Shown: positions 1-6,024, numbered from the stretch's first letter. The stretch: 10,206 bases of DNA from Planctomycetes bacterium RBG_16_41_13 (GCA_001828295.1 MHYI01000126.1:5228-15433); one strand, 5' to 3'. A program made the numbers and translations. The notes: a model not told the origin generated them from the sequence alone.

Positions 1-2802
1 GAAAGAGGAAAATCCGCTGCCAAAATCATCAAGAGAAAAGCGACAATCCATATGCTTAAGCGCTGCAAGAAAGTCCTGCGCTGCAATCATATTTTCCATC
101 ATAGCTGTTTCGGTCATCTCAAAAACAATACTTCCCGGGTTAGTACCACTGGTATTAAACTGATGCCTTATGATCCCTAACAATTCGGTATCGGCAAATG
201 CCTTGCAGGAAAGATTAATATCAAGGAATATACCCCTGTCAGAAAATTGCCGCTCCGCAGCAAGGCGGATAGCGCTGCGAACAACCCATCGGTCAATATC
301 CCGGATAAGTCCAAAACGTTCTGCAATGCTAAGAAATTCTGCAGGGAATATCAATTCATCTTTCTCGCCAAGCATGCGTAGTAATGCCTCATATCCGATA
401 ATATTTTTATTTGACAGATCAATCACGGGTTGTAAATGTAATACAAAACGGTCATTGTCCAATGCATTCCTGATTCTCTTTTCCCAGTTTATTTGGGACT
501 CAATATGTGTTTTTTGTTCCTGGGAAAACACGCAAAACCGGTTACGCCCGCTCTCTTTTGCGCGATACATTGCTAAATCAGCATTAACAAGCAATGTTTC
601 GGCATCGCGTCCATGTTCGGGGAATATCACAATGCCAATGCTAAACGTCACTTTAGAATGTTCGAAGGTATGTTCTCTGGTCAATTCAAGAATTTCGCCT
701 GCAATTAATCCGGCTTTCTCCCTGTCAGTATAAGGCAATAGGATGGCGAATTCATCTCCGCCAAATCGGGCAAAAATATCGGTATCTCGTAAACGGGAAC
801 GAAGCATTTCTGCCAGGCGAATCAGAAGTTCGTCTCCCGCCTGGTGTCCGAGGGTATCGTTTACGTATTTAAAATTATCAAGATCGAGAAACAAGAGCGC
901 CCCGGTTGCCCCATACCGTAAGGTCTGGGCAATCCAATACTGCAATTCCTCCTGAAAACGCCTGCGATTAAAGAGATTTGTAAGGGGATCTCGGGTTGCC
1001 ATGTTCAAAAGTTGGGTCTCGAATTTCTTATGTTCCGTAATATCTTCTTTAATCGCAAAATAATGGGTCACTTGACCCTTGCGATTTCTTATGGGGGAAA
1101 TATGCACGTGTTCCCAGTACAATTCTCCCGTCTTCTTTTTATTCAACAGCTCGCCTTGCCATTCCTTACCAGAAATAATGGTGTTCCATAAATTCCTGTA
1201 TGTTTCATGTGATGTTTTCCCCGATTTTAACATCCGCGGGGTTCGCCCAATAATTTCCTCCACGGTATACCCTGTTAGTTCGGCAAGCTTTGGGTTAACG
1301 TATTCAACAATCCCCTCCTTATCGGTAATAAGAATTGATGCCTGACTTTGTTCTACTACCTGTGACAATTTGCGAATTCTTTCGTCCGCTCTTTTTCGCT
1401 CAACCAAACGCCCGAGCTGTAGGGCAAGATTATCCACCACTTCAAAGAACAGTGCTTGTGGTTTTTCTTCTTTTCGTGAGAAAAACTCAAATATATACAG
1501 TATCTTATCACCTTCTTTTATGGGAAACGCAAATGCTCCCCGAACTCCAATATCAGCACTTTTTACAATGGCGTGTTGCGCCCTGATACAATTACTATCT
1601 TTGGTAACATCCGGAATCCATTCCATTTCCCTGCTGTTAAAAACCTTCCCAGGCAAATCTTCTCCTGGTTTTAAAATAGTATTCTCACCTATCTTTCTCA
1701 ACAGACTGAACTCTTTGGTGTTTTCAAAATACCATAGCCTTGTAGATTCCAGCCTTATTGCACCATTTACCGTATATATTACCTTACAAATATGACCGAC
1801 AGGCCATCCTAAATATCTGCACATTTTCTTAAGATATAATCTCATAGTACTGTCAACAGTCAACAAATCATGCGCAGTATCAAACATTTCGTTAATTAAT
1901 TGCAGGACGGCCTGTTTTTTTCTTTTCTCATCGTCTTTTTTTCTCCGTTCACTAATATCGCGAAAAAGACCTATGATATGTGTATGCCCCCCTATTTGTA
2001 GTGTTGAAAATGACGCCTCCAGAGGGAATTCACTCTTGTTTTTTTTAACGCCGGTAATCTCAATTGTTTCATTAATAATGCGCCCCGCTTTAATATTGTT
2101 AAAAAAGCGCATCTCTTGTTCTGTGTGTTCTGCGCCGCCGATAACGTTGAGGATATTTTTCCCTTTCATTTCTTTTTCCGAATATCCAAATATTTTTTCG
2201 GCAGCAGGATTCCAATGCGTAACATGCCCGTTTTCAGTTAATACAACAATTCCATCATTTATCACAGACTCCAAATTTGCAAATTTTAACTCATTTTCCC
2301 TTAGTCTGTTGTTTTCTTCCTCAAAATCTAACAATTGCTTTTCAAGTTTCTTTATTAAATATTCGTTATAATTCCGGCAAAATTCCGTTTCATCTTTTCC
2401 GGAAAATGCACTGATAGGGTGTGGAAGATATTTTTTATACCCGTTCAATGTACTCATTACTGCATCAACAAAAATATCAGCGGGCATCGGTTTCACTAAT
2501 AATCTATCCGCACCTAAACTCATGGCATATTCCATGGCCTTTCCCCCGGTAAACGCCGTAGTGTAAAAGATAAAAGGGATATTTCTCAAATATTTATTTG
2601 TTTTACATTTCCGGCAGAATTGAAAACCATCCATCCGCGGCATAATAATATCACAAATTATTAAATCAAACCGGTTATTTTGCAACGTCTCAAACGCCGC
2701 CAATCCATTTGTAGCAGAGGTGACTTCTCCGCCGTGCTTTTCCAGCATACGTTCCAGAAAGCGCACGTCATCTTCTGAATAATTAACTATAAGTATCTTC
2801 AT
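1..2802 (-). CDS. Response-regulator-like multidomain c-di-GMP enzyme, REC-PAS-GAF-PAS-GGDEF-EAL (3' end off window)
   Basis: I translated this by hand: the frame is open from ATG at 2802 to base 1, giving 934 residues with the C-terminus missing. Order: receiver domain (about 1-120; D51 in CDIIMP, T81/T82, K104 in VKP), PAS (about 175-290, ending DISERRK), GAF (about 297-470), PAS/PAC (about 478-592, ending DITEH), GGDEF (about 597-760) and EAL (about 775 onward). The cyclase motif GGDEF is at 681-685, with an RxxD inhibitory site (RDTD) five residues before it. The phosphodiesterase side shows EAL at 805-807, an ExTE-type motif (FEMTE) and DDFGSG at 925-930. So c-di-GMP synthesis and hydrolysis both look possible, in the cytoplasm, under sensory control by PAS/GAF. 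Odd: the receiver's usual acidic pair after beta-1 reads N7-Y8. The start at 2802 puts the receiver at residue 1 but has no clear ribosome site. An in-frame ATG at 2862 would add 20 residues. Confidence 0.93.
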   Translation of the reverse strand, partial: MKILIVNYSEDDVRFLERMLEKHGGEVTSATNGLAAFETLQNNRFDLIICDIIMPRMDGFQFCRKCKTNKYLRNIPFIFYTTAFTGGKAMEYAMSLGADRLLVKPMPADIFVDAVMSTLNGYKKYLPHPISAFSGKDETEFCRNYNEYLIKKLEKQLLDFEEENNRLRENELKFANLESVINDGIVVLTENGHVTHWNPAAEKIFGYSEKEMKGKNILNVIGGAEHTEQEMRFFNNIKAGRIINETIEITGVKKNKSEFPLEASFSTLQIGGHTHIIGLFRDISERRKKDDEKRKKQAVLQLINEMFDTAHDLLTVDSTMRLYLKKMCRYLGWPVGHICKVIYTVNGAIRLESTRLWYFENTKEFSLLRKIGENTILKPGEDLPGKVFNSREMEWIPDVTKDSNCIRAQHAIVKSADIGVRGAFAFPIKEGDKILYIFEFFSRKEEKPQALFFEVVDNLALQLGRLVERKRADERIRKLSQVVEQSQASILITDKEGIVEYVNPKLAELTGYTVEEIIGRTPRMLKSGKTSHETYRNLWNTIISGKEWQGELLNKKKTGELYWEHVHISPIRNRKGQVTHYFAIKEDITEHKKFETQLLNMATRDPLTNLFNRRRFQEELQYWIAQTLRYGATGALLFLDLDNFKYVNDTLGHQAGDELLIRLAEMLRSRLRDTDIFARFGGDEFAILLPYTDREKAGLIAGEILELTREHTFEHSKVTFSIGIVIFPEHGRDAETLLVNADLAMYRAKESGRNRFCVFSQEQKTHIESQINWEKRIRNALDNDRFVLHLQPVIDLSNKNIIGYEALLRMLGEKDELIFPAEFLSIAERFGLIRDIDRWVVRSAIRLAAERQFSDRGIFLDINLSCKAFADTELLGIIRHQFNTSGTNPGSIVFEMTETAMMENMIAAQDFLAALKHMDCRFSLDDFGSGFSSF

Positions 2803-2912
2803 GGCTGTATCGGTTCTTAAATAATGTGCCCTTGCAGCTTCAGGTTTACAACGCAAACCCATACAGTTTATACGGGTAATTGCGCCATATATCTCTTCTT
2901 TATCAAAAGTAA

Positions 2913-2977
2913 GGGCGAAACATTTGCTGTAAATTGGCATAAATGCGTTCATGCCCAAACTGGCAAATGCTTCGCCC
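2913..2977. repeat. 65-nt imperfect hairpin between the small membrane protein and the GGDEF-EAL gene
   Basis: Arms 2913-2927 (GGGCGAAACATTTGC) and 2963-2977 (GCAAATGCTTCGCCC) pair at 14 of 15 positions. Inside, after a 6/4-nt internal loop, 2934-2940 pairs with 2951-2958 around one bulged base, leaving a 10-nt loop. Read on the minus strand it lies 65 nt past the stop of the small membrane gene and is followed by TTACTTTTG. It could therefore be a weak terminator or an mRNA end-protecting structure ahead of the GGDEF-EAL gene. It could equally be a dispersed palindromic repeat; one copy is visible here. The rest of the 240-bp spacer (2803-3042) holds no convincing gene. Confidence 0.5.
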
Positions 2978-3042
2978 CTGCACTATGCGGCAGACATCGG
3001 TATTATTGGAATTTCTCAAAAAACTAAATTGTTATCAAAAAA

Positions 3043-3285
3043 TTATCCCCGCTTTAAAAAAAGCGCCTTGTTCCCGATGTGGCTCTTTTTCTTCCTTAGC
3101 CGGCGCACAATGACAATTGCCGTCCCCACCATGAGAAAATACAAACATTTTGCAATATCCGATTGAACAAATCCATTCCCGCCGCTTTCATATCCGGCAT
3201 ATACCACACCTGCACATGCAAATAAAACCAAAATTACTATCGCCACAGTAGATTTAAGTTGTATAAGAAGCATTTTCTTTTCCAT
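3043..3285 (-). CDS. Small two-helix membrane protein of unknown function (80 aa)
   Basis: I do not recognise this gene. The 80-residue product has a short basic start (MEKKMLLIQLK), a hydrophobic segment at about 12-31 ending VVYAGY that could be a helix or a cleavable signal sequence, a 12-residue polar loop (YESGGNGFVQSD), a second helix at about 44-60, then a very basic RRLRKKK and a short tail. The helix followed by basic residues resembles C-terminal sorting tails such as PEP-CTERM, but no PEP motif is present. I chose the start at 3285 because AAAGGA (3301-3296 on this strand) lies 10 nt before it; the frame also has an ATG at 3348, with no such site. It lies 71 bp downstream of the PilZ gene, same strand, and upstream of the GGDEF-EAL gene. 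Co-transcription with the PilZ gene is plausible, so it may be a membrane partner in that signalling locus. This is inference from position only. Confidence 0.62.
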   Translation of the reverse strand: MEKKMLLIQLKSTVAIVILVLFACAGVVYAGYESGGNGFVQSDIAKCLYFLMVGTAIVIVRRLRKKKSHIGNKALFLKRG

Positions 3286-3295
3286 AATTATCAAG

Positions 3296-3301
3296 TCCTT
3301 T
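3296..3301 (-). promoter_or_regulatory. Ribosome binding site for the small membrane protein
   Basis: AAAGGA on the minus strand, 10 nt before ATG at 3285. It decides the start: the upstream in-frame ATG at 3348 would add 21 residues and has no comparable site. Confidence 0.5.
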
Positions 3302-3356
3302 CCCTGGTATAAAAACCTATAATTAATCTTGTGAACCATTCCATACATCAGCCTTG

Positions 3357-3650
3357 CTACACCATATACTTAAGCCCGAGAAGATATGTGCCGTCATTTT
3401 CTTTTTGAATCCATTTCACCATTGTCAGGACAGGCATGCTTTCTTCATGTGAATCCATAACCGGAATATGAACAACAATAGCAAAACCCTGTTGTGGCGC
3501 TTCTGCTCTCGTCCTGATTTTCATTCCCTCGCAGCTCACATCTATAATTTCCGCCTCATGAAGCAATGTCCTTGAATAATCACAGACTTTTACCAGCCAT
3601 GACAAATAACTACGCTTACTTTTCCGCTTTTCTAATGTTTTGCACTTCAT
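3357..3650 (-). CDS. PilZ-domain protein, predicted c-di-GMP receptor (97 aa)
   Basis: A single small domain with the two hallmarks of PilZ c-di-GMP binding: an RxxxR at the N-terminus (RKSKR, residues 9-13) and a DxSxxG motif (DVSCEG, about residues 38-43). Beta-strand-like stretches follow (GMKIRTR, FAIVVHIPV, VLTMVKWIQ) and a closing GLKYM where PilZ domains commonly have GLxF. No membrane segment or signal peptide is seen, so it is probably cytosolic. PilZ proteins change conformation on binding c-di-GMP and act on motility, polysaccharide export or transcription; the target here is unknown. It is the first gene of a minus-strand set that ends with a GGDEF-EAL enzyme, which fits a local receptor for that enzyme's product. 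The start at 3650 leaves RxxxR close to the N-terminus, as is usual in single-domain members. No strong ribosome site is visible before it. Confidence 0.85.
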   Translation of the reverse strand: MKCKTLEKRKSKRSYLSWLVKVCDYSRTLLHEAEIIDVSCEGMKIRTRAEAPQQGFAIVVHIPVMDSHEESMPVLTMVKWIQKENDGTYLLGLKYMV

Positions 3651-3655
3651 ACGGT

Positions 3656-3689
3656 TAATTTATACAATTTTCAAGTTATGTAAATACCC
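3656..3689 (-). promoter_or_regulatory. Possible promoter for the PilZ gene
   Basis: Minus-strand reading gives TTTACA (5 of 6 to the -35 consensus), then a 16-nt gap to TAAATT, or 14 nt to TATAAA. Both are imperfect choices for a -10, just before ATG at 3650. The -35-like box lies inside a sequence repeated 118 bp upstream, where TTTACA is again followed 14 nt later by TATAGA. Weak call from consensus matching alone. Confidence 0.25.
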
Positions 3690-3837
3690 TAAAAAGAGTA
3701 CATCCCTGCGGATACGCCCAAAAGTAGTGTGTAAGGCAGAAGGCAGAAAAAACAAATAACCATAGACAACCTGCATTCTATAGACTTATTTCAACATGTA
3801 AATACCCCAAAAAGGATAGCTTCATTTGGATATACCC
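3661..3837. repeat. Two partial direct-repeat copies offset by exactly 118 bp
   Basis: Copy A (3661-3719) and copy B (3779-3837) align without gaps. They share TATA, an exact ATGTAAATACCC (3678-3689 and 3796-3807), AAAAAG, and GGATAnnCCC (3710-3719 and 3828-3837). Between these blocks the copies have diverged, and overall identity is roughly 60% by eye. The conserved-block pattern suggests a duplicated promoter or operator region upstream of the minus-strand PilZ gene, or remnants of a repeat family. Copy B is followed by a 7-bp inverted repeat, ATAGCAT (3852-3858) and ATGCTAT (3876-3882). Confidence 0.5.
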
Positions 3838-3882
3838 TTTTGGGTCTATAGATAGCATCTGAAGGAATAGTGTAAATGCTAT

Positions 3883-4035
3883 TTAATTACAAACCCTTAT
3901 CGTTTAGTAGTTGTTTAAATGAGAAACAGATTGTATTATCTATCTGTTCTGAAATGATAAAACAATGCTTAAACACTGAGTCACAACGGGGAATGAAAAT
4001 GACGTTCCGACCCTTGGGGGGGATGACAGATTTAA
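3883..4035. other. Rest of the 577-bp divergent spacer with no gene seen
   Basis: This AT-rich stretch lies between the minus-strand PilZ gene and the plus-strand membrane-protein gene. It contains a small inverted repeat, ACAGAT...ATCTGT (about 3926-3947), a run of seven G (4016-4022), and only very short open frames. One reads from an ATG near 3994 for 16 codons and runs into the palindromic element. Nothing here supports a protein or a known RNA. Confidence 0.4.
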
Positions 4036-4123
4036 TGTAGAGACGCATTGCATGCGTCTCTTTGTTGTGTCAACATTTTCATTGCGCACAACAGTTTCCA
4101 GACGCATGCAATGCGTCTCTACA
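4036..4123. repeat. Nested palindromic repeat element (88 bp, REP/MITE-like)
   Basis: Arms 4036-4059 and 4100-4123 are perfect 24-bp inverted copies (TGTAGAGACGCATTGC... and its complement ending ...CGTCTCTACA). Each arm is itself a hairpin: GACGCAT and ATGCGTC around a 3-nt loop. The 40-bp centre holds a third inverted pair, TGTTGTG (4063-4069) and CACAACA (4087-4093). The DNA can thus form one long cruciform or two separate hairpins. No coding capacity and no clear target-site duplication were found. Short elements starting TAGAGACG and ending CGTCTCTA are, from general knowledge, dispersed in several bacterial genomes. Here the element lies about 100 bp before the membrane-protein gene. 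Confidence 0.85.
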
Positions 4124-4128
4124 AAAAG

Positions 4129-4150
4129 ATTGAAATTCCTAAAAGTTAAA
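4129..4150 (+). repeat. Upstream shared motif, copy 1
   Basis: A 22-bp stretch beginning ATTGAAATTCCTAAA matches 5222-5243 at 21 of 22 positions; a preceding AAAAA is also shared. Both copies lie 26-78 bp before a plus-strand start codon and just after a palindromic element. It contains TTGAAA, which could serve as a -35 box, but no good -10 follows here. Possible regulatory element or duplicated repeat flank. Confidence 0.45.
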
Positions 4151-4155
4151 ATAGT

Positions 4156-4188
4156 TTTCAGGTAAAACCTTTATGGCCTGAAACAGGC
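4156..4188 (+). promoter_or_regulatory. Leader with mutually exclusive hairpins before the membrane-protein gene
   Basis: TTTCAGG (4156-4162) can pair with CCTGAAA (4177-4183) across a 14-nt loop. Alternatively GCCTG (4176-4180) pairs with CAGGC (4184-4188) around AAA. The two structures use the same bases, so only one can form at a time. No U-run follows, so a classical attenuator is not shown. Low-confidence structural observation. Confidence 0.25.
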
Positions 4189-4227
4189 ACAAGGAAACAC
4201 AAAAATTTATTTTCGGACGAAAAACAA

Positions 4228-5082
4228 ATGACCGGGAAAAATAACCAATCGTTAGAACCACCAAAATACCCCCCCTTTCATACCCACACAAAATCATGGC
4301 ATCGGATGGTTGCAAATTTCTGTATTTTTTTTCTTGTAATATCCTTAGTCATGCTTTATTTCAGCTATACCGGCAAGCCTCAAGCCGGCCTTTTAGAAAT
4401 GGGTGTTTCCGCTTTTCTCTTTTGCGTATTGTTCCATCTCGTCATGAAGTTCTTCCCGCTAATATCTAAGATTATCACCTCACTGCTGATAATTGGATTT
4501 GCCGTCTCGCTAGTCTGTATAAACTATCATTTTTTAAAGGTGGAAAAAAAGGATGCGTCCATTGAGGAACTATTGGTGGGAGATTTATTCGTAAATAAAA
4601 TCATGAAAACATTCAGGAAAGAACCTGTCTCACTCGCGTTAAAAGGAGGAGTACCAGAACAGGTTTCTGTACAAAAGGATAGCGTCCCATTAGCAATACC
4701 ATCCCTTGATCAACTAAAAATGACATTATCCAAACCTATATCCTCGAAGTTTACGTCAAAATACAGCGTTGCCCTTTCGCCCGCTATGAAAGAAGGAACA
4801 CTATTTTTAAAGGAATCATATAAGGGAGATATTGACAGCAAATACATTCTGCCAGGCATTTCCGGCATTCTAGCCGCTACAACAGAAAGCGGCCCCCCTA
4901 TGTATGAACCTATTGACAAGGGTGATTTCGTCTCTTTCTCTCTTTCCGCATGTAATAAGGAAAAACTCCTTACTGCATCAGATATGCGTATCATTCAACT
5001 GCCAATATCTATAGGCGTCGGCGCAACTCATGAAATAAAACTATGCAATCCTATAAGGGAAAACCGTGTGCCAATCGATTAA
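4228..5082 (+). CDS. Unrecognised membrane protein with three N-terminal helices (284 aa)
   Basis: I cannot assign a family. After a polar, proline- and histidine-containing N-terminus (1-26), three hydrophobic segments follow closely: about 27-47, 54-75 and 78-101. The remaining 180 residues look soluble and contain no helix long enough to cross a membrane. With basic residues before helix 1 (KSWHR) and an odd helix count, the C-terminal domain may lie outside the cytoplasmic membrane; this is inference. That domain has no obvious catalytic motif, and its cysteines (about C244, C273) do not form a metal or haem motif. ATG at 4228 is the first start in the frame. No Shine-Dalgarno is well placed; AGG at 4192-4194 is too far upstream. 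It is flanked by palindromic repeats on both sides and shares an upstream 22-bp motif with the next gene. The hydrophobic layout and length make a real gene likely. Confidence 0.75.
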   Translation: MTGKNNQSLEPPKYPPFHTHTKSWHRMVANFCIFFLVISLVMLYFSYTGKPQAGLLEMGVSAFLFCVLFHLVMKFFPLISKIITSLLIIGFAVSLVCINYHFLKVEKKDASIEELLVGDLFVNKIMKTFRKEPVSLALKGGVPEQVSVQKDSVPLAIPSLDQLKMTLSKPISSKFTSKYSVALSPAMKEGTLFLKESYKGDIDSKYILPGISGILAATTESGPPMYEPIDKGDFVSFSLSACNKEKLLTASDMRIIQLPISIGVGATHEIKLCNPIRENRVPID

Positions 5083-5089
5083 ATTAGGC

Positions 5090-5114
5090 TGGGTTTTTAA
5101 AAGACAAAAACCCA
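5090..5114 (+). terminator. Hairpin just after the membrane-protein gene
   Basis: TGGGTTTTT (5090-5098) pairs with AAAAACCCA (5106-5114): a 9-bp stem and 7-nt loop, starting 7 nt after the stop codon. A U-run does not follow at once (TTTTT comes at 5125-5129), so termination may be weak. The position supports a 3'-end structure. Confidence 0.45.
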
Positions 5115-5129
5115 ACGGCATTCATTTTT

Positions 5130-5198
5130 ACCCACCCCTCAATCCCCTCCCAAGAGGGGACTTATCAAATTCCCATCTTGGGAGGGGTAGGGGTGGGT
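5130..5198. repeat. C/G-rich palindromic intergenic repeat (69 bp)
   Basis: Outer arms ACCCACCCC (5130-5138) and GGGGTGGGT (5190-5198) pair perfectly over 9 bp. Inner arms CCCCTCCCAAGA (5144-5155) and TCTTGGGAGGGG (5176-5187) pair over 12 bp. They are separated by a 5-nt/2-nt internal loop, and the end loop is 20 nt. The strand bias (C-rich left, G-rich right) differs sharply from the AT-rich surroundings. It has the form of a dispersed REP-like repeat; from general knowledge, elements with CCCCTCCC/GGGAGGGG arms recur in many environmental genomes. It may also stabilise the upstream mRNA end. It contains no ORF. Confidence 0.8.
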
Positions 5199-5221
5199 TT
5201 GTTCATTGCTTAACTAAAAAT

Positions 5222-5243
5222 ATTGAAATTCCTAAACGTTAAA
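5222..5243 (+). repeat. Upstream shared motif, copy 2
   Basis: Matches 4129-4150 at 21 of 22 positions (starts ATTGAAATTCCTAAA). Here TTGAAA (5223-5228) is followed after 16 nt by TATACC (5245-5250), a passable promoter pair. The implied RNA start would then fall almost on the ribosome site, which argues against that reading. Confidence 0.45.
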
Positions 5244-5255
5244 CTATACCTACAG

Positions 5256-5261
5256 AAAGGA
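5256..5261 (+). promoter_or_regulatory. Ribosome binding site for the TPR protein gene
   Basis: AAAGGA lies 7 nt before ATG at 5269. This is good spacing and supports the chosen start. Confidence 0.65.
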
Positions 5262-5268
5262 ACAAGCC

Positions 5269-5973
5269 ATGAAAACAACTATTATTACAATTATTATTGT
5301 TTTTGCTTTAACAACAATCAGTTATTGCCAGAACAAGGAGCAGGAAGACCCTACAGATGCTTCCATCAATGCCTTTAAACAGGCAATTGCAGCAAATCCG
5401 GAATTTGTTGAGGCGCATTATAACCTTGGAGTGCTTTATGATGAAAAGGGCATGACCGAAGAAGCTATTGCTGCATATATTAAAACAATCGAAACTGATG
5501 CGAATTTTGTGAAGGCGTATAATAATCTTAGTGTAATTTATTACAAACAGAAGCAGACAGACAAGGCGATTGAAACCATAAAAAAGGCCATTGCCATATC
5601 GCCGAAGTATTCAGAAGCACTCTACAACCTTGGAATTTATTATTATGACAAAACACAATACCATGAAGCGATAAAGGCTTTTAAAGACGCCGTAAAACTA
5701 AACTCAAGGTTTGACATGGGGTTTTATAATTTAGGAGTCGCTTACGCGGCGATTGACGCCACAGATGAATCTATTGCTGCATTTAAACGGGTAATAGAAC
5801 TGAATCCTAAATACCCTGACGCATACTATAATCTGGGGGTTGCTTATTCAAAGAAGAATCAGTTTGATGAGGCGATTCAACTGCTTAAAAAAGCTTTGGA
5901 AATCAACCCGCAAGACTCGAAGGCACATTTTGCCCTGGGAATCATTTATACGGTCAAAGATAAGGCAAAATAA
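5269..5973 (+). CDS. Exported tetratricopeptide-repeat (TPR) protein (234 aa)
   Basis: Residues 1-20 form a signal sequence (MKTTIITIIIVFALTTISYC). The Cys has Tyr before it, so it is a poor lipobox; cleavage by signal peptidase I is more likely. The mature protein is almost entirely TPR: five full 34-residue units at about 47-80, 81-114, 115-148, 149-182 and 183-216, with a partial unit at each end. Each shows the typical A/Y...YNLGxxYxxxxxxxEAIxxxxKAIxxNPxxxxA pattern, for example YNLGVAY twice. TPR arrays are protein-protein scaffolds with no catalysis, so this is a periplasmic or envelope adaptor of unknown partner. The start is supported by AAAGGA 7 nt upstream. It follows an unrecognised membrane protein on the same strand, but two hairpins lie between them, so a shared transcript is uncertain. 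It converges with gcvPA. Confidence 0.88.
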   Translation: MKTTIITIIIVFALTTISYCQNKEQEDPTDASINAFKQAIAANPEFVEAHYNLGVLYDEKGMTEEAIAAYIKTIETDANFVKAYNNLSVIYYKQKQTDKAIETIKKAIAISPKYSEALYNLGIYYYDKTQYHEAIKAFKDAVKLNSRFDMGFYNLGVAYAAIDATDESIAAFKRVIELNPKYPDAYYNLGVAYSKKNQFDEAIQLLKKALEINPQDSKAHFALGIIYTVKDKAK

Positions 5974-6024
5974 TTTTAGAGGCATGAATAGTATCTGAGC
6001 AGCAATTTCTTCGCATTTTTTGGC

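Noticed and set aside
170..2371. Several plus-strand frames of 70-187 codons across this stretch
   Set aside because: All are antisense to the REC-PAS-GAF-PAS-GGDEF-EAL gene, whose domains are unmistakable on the minus strand.
2824..3166. Two overlapping plus-strand frames of 67 and 71 codons
   Set aside because: The first is made largely of the 65-nt hairpin. The second is antisense to the small membrane protein. Neither has a ribosome site or recognisable sequence.
3286..3348. 21-residue N-terminal extension of the small membrane protein
   Set aside because: AAAGGA is placed for the ATG at 3285, and the extension is charged and unlike a signal sequence start.
4036..4123. CRISPR-like repeats
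   Set aside because: The two arms are inverted, not direct, copies, and there are only two of them with no spacer series.
4710..4994. Minus-strand 94-codon frame
   Set aside because: Antisense to the membrane-protein gene; no motif or ribosome site supports it.
5269..5331. Lipoprotein signal on the TPR protein
   Set aside because: The only Cys (residue 20) is preceded by Tyr, which does not fit the lipobox -1 position (Gly/Ala/Ser).
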